Below are positions 7,559 to 14,444 of a stretch of DNA of 42,535 nt, piece after piece. The stretch is from an uncultured Bacilli bacterium (lineage in GTDB: Bacteria > Bacillota_I > Bacilli_A > RF39 > UBA660). Each line of letters begins with the position of its first letter. Within the stretch, counting starts at the first letter, position 1. The notes beneath the pieces are model-generated. The model made no database searches. It saw nothing but the letters and a program-made list of their open reading frames with translations, and had not been told where the DNA came from. The translations under genes and the position numbers were made by a program. The stretch spans positions 1-42,535 of the forward strand of contig CANRAF010000008.1 in assembly GCA_947628535.1 (NCBI GenBank), given 5' to 3'.

Positions 7559-8008
7559 ATGGATATATACATAGTTGAAAAAGGAGATACTATTGAAAGT
7601 ATAGGAAGAAAATATAGTATTCCTGTAATTGAAATAATAAAAGCTAATAATTTAGAAGCACCTTATAATTTAAAAGAAGGACAAAGTCTAACAATACCTA
7701 CTAGTTTATATAATATTTTTAATTATTATACAGTAAAAAAAGGAGACACTTTATATGATATTGCAACTAAAAATGATATAACAGTTGATTTACTCGCAGC
7801 AGTTAATGGTTTAGACAAAGATGAATATATATATGAAAATCAAACTTTATTGGTACCTAAATCTGAAGTTAAATTATATATTACTAAAACAGGAGATACA
7901 GTTGAGACAATTTCTCAGTTCTTTGATGCTCCTGCAACTGATATAATATATAGTAATAACGATATTTATTTACTACCTGGACAGTTAATAATTTATAGAA
8001 AAGCTTGA
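7559..8008 (+). CDS. Triple LysM domain protein
   Basis: Protein of 149 aa made almost entirely of three LysM modules: residues 3-48 (YIVEKGDTIESIGRKYSIPV to LTIPT), 57-101 (YTVKKGDTLYDIATKNDITV to LLVPK) and 106-147 (YITKTGDTVETISQFFDAPA to LIIYR). LysM binds N-acetylglucosamine chains of peptidoglycan. There is no signal peptide and no catalytic domain; in Bacilli such bare LysM proteins occur in spore coats or are released by other routes. ATG 7559 follows AGGAGGT with generous spacing. The stop codon overlaps the -35 element of the next promoter, so the gene ends exactly where the structured RNA unit begins. Domain assignment is secure; localisation is uncertain. Confidence 0.85.
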   Translation: MDIYIVEKGDTIESIGRKYSIPVIEIIKANNLEAPYNLKEGQSLTIPTSLYNIFNYYTVKKGDTLYDIATKNDITVDLLAAVNGLDKDEYIYENQTLLVPKSEVKLYITKTGDTVETISQFFDAPATDIIYSNNDIYLLPGQLIIYRKA

Positions 8009-8033
8009 TTTTTTTTAAGAAATGTGCTATAAT
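8005..8033 (+). promoter_or_regulatory. Promoter of the large structured RNA
   Basis: TTGATT (8005-8010), 17-base spacer, TATAAT (8028-8033) with extended TG at 8025-8026. The -35 overlaps the stop of the LysM gene. Transcription should begin near 8040. Confidence 0.85.
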
Positions 8034-8039
8034 TATAAC

Positions 8040-8584
8040 ACCTAGAAATGGTACATTATTCTAGTTGGCAAACACTACGAAGGTGGGGCTAAAAATCCAC
8101 TAAAGAGCTTGTCTGCAAAACTTTTAGTATTTGCTTCATACGCCCAGTTTGGGGTGAATGCTAAAAGAATAAAAATTTATGGGCGCTCATAATGGCATAT
8201 GATTCCGTCCCATTTATTAAAAGCCTTAAAAAGGAGCAGAATCTATAATAAGTGTGACTTGAGTGATTATGGGGGATTATAGATCTATTTATAGTTTATC
8301 GGCCAATAAGTTATAATAATTGCTATATGAAACCATGGTTGCAAAAGAGTATTAGTAGTTAAATTTGTCAGTGGGGAAAACCCCTAGAGTGATAATTTAT
8401 AGGATTGCAGTGCGTACTAAGTGGTAATCAAGTCGTAGCTATGGTAACATACTACTGTTTCTTTTAAAAGGGAACTGCTACCCTGGTAACAGGAAGTAAG
8501 AAATAGGGAAATCCAACTTGACCTAAGACGTAAAGTTAACTATAGATTAACCATTTTTTGCAAAGGACATTATGTCCTTTTTTT
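8040..8584 (+). ncRNA. Large structured RNA, probable OLE RNA
   Basis: About 540 bases without a credible reading frame, bounded by a strong promoter and a terminator. Base composition is visibly richer in G and C than its surroundings. Hairpins seen directly: CTAGAA/TTCTAG at 8042-8065; CTTTTAGTATT pairing with the AATGCTAAAAG before 8170; TCATA/TATGA inside GGG/CCC near 8182-8214; ATCTATAAT/ATTATAGAT (8242-8285); GGGG-AAAA-CCCC near 8374-8385; and two stems closed by GUAA tetraloops (TATG-GTAA-CATA near 8440-8451, CCTG-GTAA-CAGG near 8482-8493). The gene downstream encodes a membrane protein with features recalled for the OLE-associated protein OapA, and OLE genes typically sit just upstream of oapA. 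OLE RNA binds OapA at the membrane and is linked to stress and Mg homeostasis. The usual ispA/dxs neighbours are absent. I identify it by context and size, not by an alignment; ROOL-like or another large RNA remains possible. Confidence 0.72.
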
Positions 8585-8585
8585 T
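8562..8585 (+). terminator. Terminator of the large structured RNA
   Basis: AAAGGAC (8562-8568), loop ATTAT, GTCCTTT (8574-8580), then a run of T. Clear intrinsic terminator 39 bases before the next start codon. Confidence 0.9.
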
Positions 8586-8623
8586 ATTTTAAAACTATGT
8601 TAAAATCTTTGTAGGAGGAGTCT

Positions 8624-9235
8624 ATGAAAATAAAAGAGTTTAAAGAAAATCTAAATAAAGAACCAGAAAAAAAAGATAAAAAGAAAAAAGTTAAAACAGA
8701 TAAAAAATGGCTTTTAACAGTAACTATAGTTTCTTTTATTATTTCTCTTATTTTATCTTTAATAAGTGAACTTGTAATACCAAACACAATCATAACAATA
8801 TCTATTTTCCTAGTATTATTCTTTATTTTTATTGGAGTAATTTTTGATATTATTGGAATATCAGTTACAACAGCAGATGAAAAAATATTTCATTCTATGG
8901 CTACTAAAAATGTTAAGGGTGCAAGGGAGGCTATTAAACTTATATCTAAAAAAGATAGGGTATCATCATTTTTAAATGATGTAATTGGAGATATATGCGG
9001 AGTAATAAGTGGTAGTTGTGGCCTTGCAATAAGTTTAAAACTTTCATCTTTAATGGAATTAAATCCAATTATTACGACTGTTATAATAACAAGTATTATT
9101 TCAGCTATGACTATTGGAGGAAAAGCTTTTGGTAAAACAATTGCTATTAATAATTGTAACGAAATATTATTTGAATTTTCAAAGATATTAAATGCTTTTG
9201 ACAAAAATAAAAAATTAAATTTTTATACAAAATAA
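8624..9235 (+). CDS. oapA: OapA-like membrane protein (OLE RNA-associated)
   Basis: Protein of 203 aa. Residues 1-26 are highly basic (KKDKKKKVKTDKK), suitable for RNA contact. Membrane helices lie at about 28-48, 52-78, 125-145 and 150-170. Between the second and third is a cytosolic segment with TTADEKIFHSMATKNVKGA and then FLNDVIGDICG. The latter contains a D-x-x-x-D motif (DVIGD), as recalled for OapA, a roughly 20-kDa membrane protein that binds OLE RNA. It also broadly resembles proteins annotated as CorB/CNNM-like. ATG 8624 is preceded by AGGAGGAG (8613-8620). A TG-T-TAAAAT at 8598-8606 may give a second promoter, otherwise the gene depends on read-through of the RNA terminator. Membrane topology is clear; the OapA name rests on position, motif and recalled family pattern. 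Confidence 0.72.
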   Translation: MKIKEFKENLNKEPEKKDKKKKVKTDKKWLLTVTIVSFIISLILSLISELVIPNTIITISIFLVLFFIFIGVIFDIIGISVTTADEKIFHSMATKNVKGAREAIKLISKKDRVSSFLNDVIGDICGVISGSCGLAISLKLSSLMELNPIITTVIITSIISAMTIGGKAFGKTIAINNCNEILFEFSKILNAFDKNKKLNFYTK

Positions 9236-9243
9236 CTAAAAAG

Positions 9244-9272
9244 TAGACAAATCAAAATAAAGGTAGTATAAT
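9244..9272 (+). promoter_or_regulatory. Promoter of the DUF5684-like gene
   Basis: TAGACA (9244-9249), 17-base spacer, TATAAT (9267-9272), 30 bases before the start codon. Confidence 0.75.
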
Positions 9273-9301
9273 CAAAATATAATAAAATAGGAGGTAAAGA
9301 T

Positions 9302-9757
9302 ATGGATTATGTAGGATTAACACAATCAGAAACAGAAGCTTTAGAACAAATTTTAGGATTAGGAGCAGGACTTTTAGTTACTTGCTTAATAATTTCACTT
9401 GCAATGGTAGTTTTAGAAATCGTAGGATTATGGACTTCATTTAAAAAAGCTGGAAATCATGGTTGGGCAGCAATTATACCATTTTATAATGTATGGGTTC
9501 TACTAAAAACTGCTAAGTTAAAAGGATATAATTTTGTTATTTATATTGTCCTAGCATTTGTTGCAGATTTAACTTATAAATCTGTTCCTGCGTTATCTTC
9601 AATTTGTTTACTTGCAGTTATAGTTTATAGCTTTGTTATTAACATCAAGTTTGCTAAAGCATTTGGAAAATCCGCTGGAATTGGTGTACTTGCAGTATTC
9701 TTCCCATATATCATTTATCCGATTATCGGCCTAGGATCTGCTAAATATCAAAAATAA
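9302..9757 (+). CDS. DUF5684-like small membrane protein
   Basis: Protein of 151 aa with about four membrane helices (residues 19-45, 70-95 broadly, 97-115, 121-143). The family mark is the segment FKKAGNHGWAAIIPFYNVWVL between helices 1 and 2, characteristic of DUF5684 ('GWAAIIPIYN'), a family of small membrane proteins often next to signal-peptidase or secretion genes. The function is not known. ATG 9302 follows AGGAGG (9290-9295). It has its own promoter and its own terminator, so it is a single-gene unit. Family call is good. Confidence 0.75.
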   Translation: MDYVGLTQSETEALEQILGLGAGLLVTCLIISLAMVVLEIVGLWTSFKKAGNHGWAAIIPFYNVWVLLKTAKLKGYNFVIYIVLAFVADLTYKSVPALSSICLLAVIVYSFVINIKFAKAFGKSAGIGVLAVFFPYIIYPIIGLGSAKYQK

Positions 9758-9767
9758 TTAAAAAGGG

Positions 9768-9800
9768 AAAAGAAAAATCTAGTATTTTTCTTTTTTTTTT
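9768..9800 (+). terminator. Terminator after the DUF5684-like gene
   Basis: AAAAGAAAAAT (9768-9778) pairs with ATTTTTCTTTT (9784-9794), followed by more T. The A/T-rich stem is long. Confidence 0.75.
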
Positions 9801-9802
9801 GG

Positions 9803-9808
9803 TATAAT
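9803..9808 (+). promoter_or_regulatory. -10 element of der
   Basis: TATAAT at 9803-9808 directly after the preceding terminator and 24 bases before the der start. No clear -35. Confidence 0.5.
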
Positions 9809-9831
9809 CATAAAGAAATCGAGGTGATACT

Positions 9832-11145
9832 ATGAACTTACCAACTGTTTGTATAGTAGGAAGACCAAATGTTGGGAAATCAACTCTTTTTAATAAATTA
9901 GTAGGGAAAAAAATATCTATTATTGAAGATACTCCTGGTGTTACAAGAGATAGAATTTATGGAGAAGTTACTTTTCAAGGTAAAAAATTTAATCTTATAG
10001 ATACTGGAGGATTAGACGTTTCTAAAGCTTTATTTAATGATGAGATAAAAACTCAAGTAGAAATTGGAATTTTAGAGGCTGATAAACTTATTTTTGTAGT
10101 AGATGCTAAAGAAGGATTAACAGCTAACGATTTAGAGGTTAAAGAGCTTTTAAGAAAATCTGGGAAAGAAGTAATTGTTGCTATTAATAAAGTAGACAAT
10201 AAAGAAGCAGAAAAACATCTTTATGATTTTTACGAATTAGGGTTTGATGAATTTATAGAAATAAGCGGAGAACATAATAAGGGAATAGCAGATCTTTTAG
10301 AAAAAATAACTGAAGATTTTCCAGAGTATAAAAAAGAAGAAAATGAAAAAACAAAAGTATGTATAATTGGAAGACCAAATGTTGGGAAAAGTAGTTTAGT
10401 TAATGCCCTTTTAAACGAAGAAAGGTTAGTAGTAAGTGATGTTGCAGGAACTACTAGGGATTCAGTTGATATACCTTTTAAGTATGATAAAGAAAATTAT
10501 ATATTAATAGATACTGCGGGTATGAGAAAAAAAGGAAGAATATTTGAAAAAATAGAAAAATATAGCCTTCTTAGAAGTATGAGAGCAATTGATCGCGCAG
10601 ATATTTGTCTTCTTGTAATAAATAGAGAAGAAGGAATAATTGAACATGATAAACATATTGCAGGTTATGCTATAGAAAAAGGGAAAGGTTTAATTATCGT
10701 AGTTAATAAATGGGATACGGTAAAAGAAAAAGATGAAGATATAAAAGAATTTACAAAAAAAATACGTGAGGAATTTAAATTTGTCTCATATGCACCTATA
10801 GTATTTCTCTCAGCACTAACAAAAAAAAGACTTCATACTTTAATGCCTGAAGTAAAAAAAGTAAGAGAAAATATAACAAAAGAAATAAAAACAAGTGTTT
10901 TAAACAATGTAATTGCTGAAGCATACGGACTTAACCCAGCACCAACATATAAAGGAAAAAGGTTAAAAATATATTATGTTTGTCAAACAGGCACTAAACC
11001 ACCAAAATTTACATTTAATGTTAATAATAAAGGATTAGTACATTTCTCATATGAAAGATATTTGGAAAATAAAATAAGAGAAAACTTTGATTTTGAAGGA
11101 ACTCCTATAGAAATAATATTCAAAAATAAAAACGATTTATTATAA
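9832..11145 (+). CDS. der: Ribosome biogenesis GTPase Der (EngA)
   Basis: Protein of 437 aa with two tandem GTPase domains and a C-terminal KH-like domain, the unique arrangement of Der, which is needed for 50S subunit assembly. Domain 1 (about 4-160) has GRPNVGKSTLF (G1), DTGG (G3) and NKVD (G4). Domain 2 (about 176-345) repeats GRPNVGKSSLV, DTAGMRKKG and NKWD. The KH-like domain runs from about 350 to the end (PPKFTFNVN near 390). Length is typical. ATG 9832 is preceded by GAGGTG (9821-9826). No odd residues. In many Firmicutes der is followed by gpsA and hup; here a spoVIF-like gene follows instead. Confidence 0.97.
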   Translation: MNLPTVCIVGRPNVGKSTLFNKLVGKKISIIEDTPGVTRDRIYGEVTFQGKKFNLIDTGGLDVSKALFNDEIKTQVEIGILEADKLIFVVDAKEGLTANDLEVKELLRKSGKEVIVAINKVDNKEAEKHLYDFYELGFDEFIEISGEHNKGIADLLEKITEDFPEYKKEENEKTKVCIIGRPNVGKSSLVNALLNEERLVVSDVAGTTRDSVDIPFKYDKENYILIDTAGMRKKGRIFEKIEKYSLLRSMRAIDRADICLLVINREEGIIEHDKHIAGYAIEKGKGLIIVVNKWDTVKEKDEDIKEFTKKIREEFKFVSYAPIVFLSALTKKRLHTLMPEVKKVRENITKEIKTSVLNNVIAEAYGLNPAPTYKGKRLKIYYVCQTGTKPPKFTFNVNNKGLVHFSYERYLENKIRENFDFEGTPIEIIFKNKNDLL

Positions 11146-11151
11146 TAACCT

Positions 11152-11193
11152 AATTAAAACCTTCTACATACATTATAGTAGGAGGTTTTAATT
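11152..11193 (+). promoter_or_regulatory. 16-bp hairpin that includes the spoVIF ribosome binding site
   Basis: Left arm AATTAAAACCTTCTAC (11152-11167) pairs with GTAGGAGGTTTTAATT (11178-11193), all 16 positions with one G-T wobble, around a 10-base loop. The right arm contains AGGAGG (11180-11185), the ribosome binding site of the TTG-started gene at 11194. It may double as a terminator for der, but the T run is poor (TTAATTTTG). Confidence 0.7.
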
Positions 11194-11439
11194 TTGAAAT
11201 TAAGCGATAACTTTTTTAAAAAAGTAGAAAAGAAAACTAATGTTGATAAAAGTACGATTTTATCACTTGCAGAAAAACTTCAAGATGACAATATGAAAAA
11301 TGAAACAGCTCTTAGAGATGTTATAAAACAAATAAGTTCATTAACTGGGAAAGATGTTCCAAAAGAAAAGGAAGATAAAATTATAAATACAATTTTAAAT
11401 GATAATGTACCAGATAATTTTGATGATTATATTAAATAA
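11194..11439 (+). CDS. spoVIF: Stage VI sporulation protein F-like (SpoVIF)
   Basis: Protein of 81 aa starting at TTG 11194, nine bases after AGGAGG. The sequence begins with DNFFKKVEKKTNVDKSTILSL and continues with LRDVIKQISSLTGKDVPKEK, ending in a NDNVPDNF segment. This matches the SpoVIF (YjcC) family throughout: 'FF-xx-EKKTGV', 'VRQVIRQVSxLA', 'VSKEKExxIVxxI'. In Bacillus SpoVIF acts in the mother cell during coat assembly. Homologues also occur in Bacilli not known to make spores, so presence alone does not prove sporulation. Translation may be limited by the hairpin that covers its ribosome binding site. A terminator overlaps its stop codon. Family call is strong; role in this organism is open. 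Confidence 0.8.
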   Translation: MKLSDNFFKKVEKKTNVDKSTILSLAEKLQDDNMKNETALRDVIKQISSLTGKDVPKEKEDKIINTILNDNVPDNFDDYIK

Positions 11440-11468
11440 GAATTCTAAAAAATAGGAATTCTTTTTTA
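11439..11468 (+). terminator. Terminator of spoVIF
   Basis: AGAATTC (11439-11445) and GAATTCT (11456-11462) form a stem followed by TTTTT. From here to 11624 I see no gene, only A/T-rich spacer. Confidence 0.85.
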
Positions 11469-11624
11469 TATAAATACGCAATTTATTTGTAGAGAGGACA
11501 CTTTAAGCTATAATTCTGTTAAAATGCTTTCTTTAAATTATATGAACAATATAGTAATAAATTAAAATATATATGTAAAATTTCTATATTTAATTAATTA
11601 GTTAAAATAAATTGTAAAAATTGG

Positions 11625-11633
11625 TGTTATAAT
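11625..11633 (+). promoter_or_regulatory. Extended -10 promoter of the L,D-transpeptidase
   Basis: TG-T-TATAAT (11625-11633), only 16 bases before the ATG at 11650. Transcription would start near 11640, leaving a leader of about ten bases with no ribosome binding site. Confidence 0.65.
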
Positions 11634-11649
11634 ATATATGTGATAATAG

Positions 11650-12843
11650 ATGAAAAAAGGATTTAGTAAAATAGAAATAATATGTATGATTGTATTTTTA
11701 TGCGTATCTTTGTTATGTATAACATGGTATATTTTATATGCCTATTTTGCTGTGCCTGAAATTCATCTAAAAGGAAAAAATGAAGTAACTGTAGAACTTA
11801 ATAAATCATATAAAGAATATGGCGCAATCGCTACTTTAGATAAAACCGATATTTCAAATAGCATTAAAATTCAAAATAATGTTGATACAAAAAAAGTAGG
11901 GGATTATAAAGTTATCTATTCTGTAACTAATACAAAAGGAAGAAAAATTCAAAAAGTTACGAGAACAGTAAAAGTAGTAGATAAAAAGAAACCAACATTA
12001 ACTTTAAAAAAAGGTTCACCATATAAAATCCAATTTGGTACGACTTATTTAGAGCCAGGTTATACAGCAAAAGATAATTATGATGGTAATTTAAATAATA
12101 AAGTAAAAATAAAAGGAGTTGTTGACACTAATAAAATAGGGACTTATAAACTTTATTATTCTGTAAATGACTCTTCAAATAATACAACTACAAAAATTAG
12201 AGTGGTAAAAGTAGTAGATGAAAAGGCCCCAATTATTACTTTAAATGGTAAAGATAAAGTAGTTGTTAGAATGAATGAACCATATTTAGAACAAGGTGCT
12301 ACTGCTTTTGATAACCATGATGGTGATATTTCTGATAAGATAGTAACAAGTGGTAAAGTTAATACTTCTTCTTTTGGGGTATATAGAATAACTTATACAG
12401 TTAGGGATTCATTTGGAAATGAATCGACTGCTGAAAGAGATGTACAAGTTGGGACACAAAGTGATATAGATGAAAATAACTATATTATGATTTCGATAAA
12501 AGATCAAAAAATGTGGTATTATAAAAATGGAAATTTAATATTAACTTCTGGAGTAGTTACAGGAACACAAAATGTTTGGGATACGATCACAGGACAATTT
12601 AGAATAAAAAGTAAAGCAAGAGGAATATATTTAACAGGAGCCGATTATAGAAGTTATGTTAATTACTGGATGCTTATTGACTACAGAACTCAAATAGGAC
12701 TTCATGACGCTACATGGAGAAGTAGTTTTGGAGGAACAATTTATACGTATAATGGATCTCATGGATGTGTTAATTTACCATATGATATTGCTCAAAAACT
12801 TTATAATAGTGCTGATATAGGTACAATGGTGTTAATTTATTAA
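11650..12843 (+). CDS. L,D-transpeptidase (YkuD) with Ig-like DUF5011 repeats
   Basis: Protein of 397 aa. Residues 10-33 form a signal anchor. Three DUF5011-type Ig-like repeats follow at about 36-113, 114-190 and 191-268, each with a 'Y-E/G-A/Y-x-A' turn, D-xx-DGx(I/L) and 'G-x-Y-x-(I/L)-x-Y-x-V' strands (for example GDYKVIYSVTN, GTYKLYYSVND, GVYRITYTVRD). Residues 278-397 are a YkuD catalytic domain; the SHGCVNLP motif carries Cys373 and His371. YkuD enzymes make 3-3 cross-links in peptidoglycan or attach proteins to it. The start is fixed by a stop codon just upstream; no ribosome binding site is visible. It opens the cell-envelope block. Confidence 0.93.
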   Translation: MKKGFSKIEIICMIVFLCVSLLCITWYILYAYFAVPEIHLKGKNEVTVELNKSYKEYGAIATLDKTDISNSIKIQNNVDTKKVGDYKVIYSVTNTKGRKIQKVTRTVKVVDKKKPTLTLKKGSPYKIQFGTTYLEPGYTAKDNYDGNLNNKVKIKGVVDTNKIGTYKLYYSVNDSSNNTTTKIRVVKVVDEKAPIITLNGKDKVVVRMNEPYLEQGATAFDNHDGDISDKIVTSGKVNTSSFGVYRITYTVRDSFGNESTAERDVQVGTQSDIDENNYIMISIKDQKMWYYKNGNLILTSGVVTGTQNVWDTITGQFRIKSKARGIYLTGADYRSYVNYWMLIDYRTQIGLHDATWRSSFGGTIYTYNGSHGCVNLPYDIAQKLYNSADIGTMVLIY

Positions 12844-12906
12844 AAAAAATTAAATTTTATCTTGTAATTTTACACATAATTGTTCATAATATTTATTATA
12901 TTTTTA

Positions 12907-12935
12907 GTGACAAGCATAATTTTTTATGATATAAT
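12907..12935 (+). promoter_or_regulatory. Strong promoter of the zinc-ribbon/DUF4352 gene
   Basis: GTGACA (12907-12912), 17-base spacer, TATAAT (12930-12935) with extended TG (12927-12928). Confidence 0.8.
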
Positions 12936-12982
12936 TTTGCTGAAATATCAAGTTAACTATTTTTTTAGGGGTGTGATGAAAA

Positions 12983-14377
12983 ATGAAAGTATGTAAAAAA
13001 TGTAAAAAAAAGGTTGCAAATAAAGCAAAAATTTGTAGATTTTGTGGTGCAGATGTAAGTAAGGCCAAAATAATTCCTAACAAGAATAATAATGAAAAAT
13101 ATAAAAATAATAAAAAACAAATTCAAATCCAAGTAAACGATAAAGAAATTAAAGTACAAAATTTACAAATTAAAAACGAGTCAAATAAAAAGAATAAATT
13201 AGATTTTATCAAAGCAATACCTAAAAAAATAAATGTAAAAAATATTGTTAATATAAAAAAGATTGATTTAAACGAATATAAAAACAAATTAATAAAATTA
13301 TGGAATGCTAGTAAAATAAATATTAATAAATGGTATTTAAAACTATCCAAAAATTTTAAAACAAGTTGTAAAAAGATTTCTAAAAATTACAAATTATTTA
13401 AAGACAAAGCTTATACTTTAGCAGTATCTAGTGCAAAAAAACTAGATAAAGGGGTTATTTATTGTAAGAATTTAATTATTAAATTAACTAAAAATATAGC
13501 AAATTTATTTGTTAAAACATTAACTGCTTTTAAAAATTTTATTATTAATAGTTTAACTAGTTTTATAAATGCATTAAAAACTGCATTTACTAAAACTTAT
13601 AAAGTAGTCAAATTTGTATTAAGTTTTAAATGGTTAAAAAATTATATTATTTCTCTTACCAAAACTATAAAAAAAGTATTTGTAAGTATAGGATCTCATT
13701 TTAAAAATATTGGGAACATAAAAAATAAAAAATATTTTAAACCAGTTACAATATCATTTATTTGTCTTCTAATTGCAACAGGTGGTATGTTTGCAGGAAT
13801 AAGTACCTACAAAAGCCTTTCAAATTCTAGTAAAACTATTGTTGTAGGAGAAAAAGCAACAAATGAAAAAATATTTGCAATGGGAGATTTAATTACTTAC
13901 AATGGAGTTGATTATAAAATTCTAAAAGTAGAAACTTCTGAGGGTAACGATTATAAAAGACCTAAAGAAGGAAATCAATTTTTAATAGTAACAGTTTATA
14001 TTAAAAATAATACTGGTGAAAAAATAGCTTATGATTATAAAAACTGGACTATGTCTAATAGCAAAGGAGAAGAGAAAAAGAGAATATTTACTTCAGTAAA
14101 TGTTGATACTGCTCTTTATTCAGGTGATTTAGTAATAGGAGGTATCAAGACTGGTTCTATGGTTTTTGAACAACCTAAAAAAGACCCGAAACTTAGAATG
14201 AATTTCTATGAACTTAAAGAAGAAAATGGTGTTAAAGTTATAGATTTTAGCAAAAAAGTATTTTCTGTTAGTGTTAAAGTTCCTGAAGTAAATAAAACAA
14301 ATAGTAATAATACTCAAACTATTAGTAATGATAATTCAGATAATGTTCAAATGGTAAAAACTCATAGTAAAAATTAA
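12983..14377 (+). CDS. Zinc-ribbon membrane protein with DUF4352 domain
   Basis: Protein of 464 aa. A zinc ribbon opens it (C4-KK-C7 and C18-RF-C21). Residues 30-250 are extremely rich in Lys, Asn and Ile/Phe and appear as a row of amphipathic helices (for example KLWNASKININKWYLKL, YKVVKFVLSFKWLKNYI). A membrane helix follows at about 253-275. The extracytoplasmic part holds a DUF4352 Ig-like domain (about 295-425: GDLITYNGVDYKILKVE, FLIVTVYIKNNTGEK, LVIGGIKTGSMVFE), then a short Asn/Ser tail. Zinc ribbon inside, TM and DUF4352 outside is a common architecture of Firmicute envelope proteins, but the 200-residue basic amphipathic stretch is unusual. Preceded by a strong promoter and followed by a terminator. 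The function is unknown. Confidence 0.7.
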   Translation: MKVCKKCKKKVANKAKICRFCGADVSKAKIIPNKNNNEKYKNNKKQIQIQVNDKEIKVQNLQIKNESNKKNKLDFIKAIPKKINVKNIVNIKKIDLNEYKNKLIKLWNASKININKWYLKLSKNFKTSCKKISKNYKLFKDKAYTLAVSSAKKLDKGVIYCKNLIIKLTKNIANLFVKTLTAFKNFIINSLTSFINALKTAFTKTYKVVKFVLSFKWLKNYIISLTKTIKKVFVSIGSHFKNIGNIKNKKYFKPVTISFICLLIATGGMFAGISTYKSLSNSSKTIVVGEKATNEKIFAMGDLITYNGVDYKILKVETSEGNDYKRPKEGNQFLIVTVYIKNNTGEKIAYDYKNWTMSNSKGEEKKRIFTSVNVDTALYSGDLVIGGIKTGSMVFEQPKKDPKLRMNFYELKEENGVKVIDFSKKVFSVSVKVPEVNKTNSNNTQTISNDNSDNVQMVKTHSKN

Positions 14378-14413
14378 GGTTCTTAATTTCTTTAATTAAG
14401 TTCCTTTTATTTT
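14376..14413 (+). terminator. Terminator after the DUF4352 gene
   Basis: AAGG..CTTAAT (from 14376) pairs with ATTAAG..CCTT (to 14406) with an internal TT/TT mismatch, followed by TTATTTT. Confidence 0.7.
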
Positions 14414-14444
14414 GCCTCATATAATAAATTAGGAGGTGAAAAAT

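Noticed and set aside
8040-8584. tmRNA, RNase P RNA or T-box reading of the structured RNA
   Set aside because: No tRNA-like ends or CCA, no GAGGAAAGTC and ACAGAA blocks of RNase P, and no T-box sequence (TGGNACCGCG). The size and the downstream membrane gene fit OLE better.
14436-14444. GTG start for the M23 peptidase
   Set aside because: The GTG lies within the ribosome binding site that serves ATG 14445.
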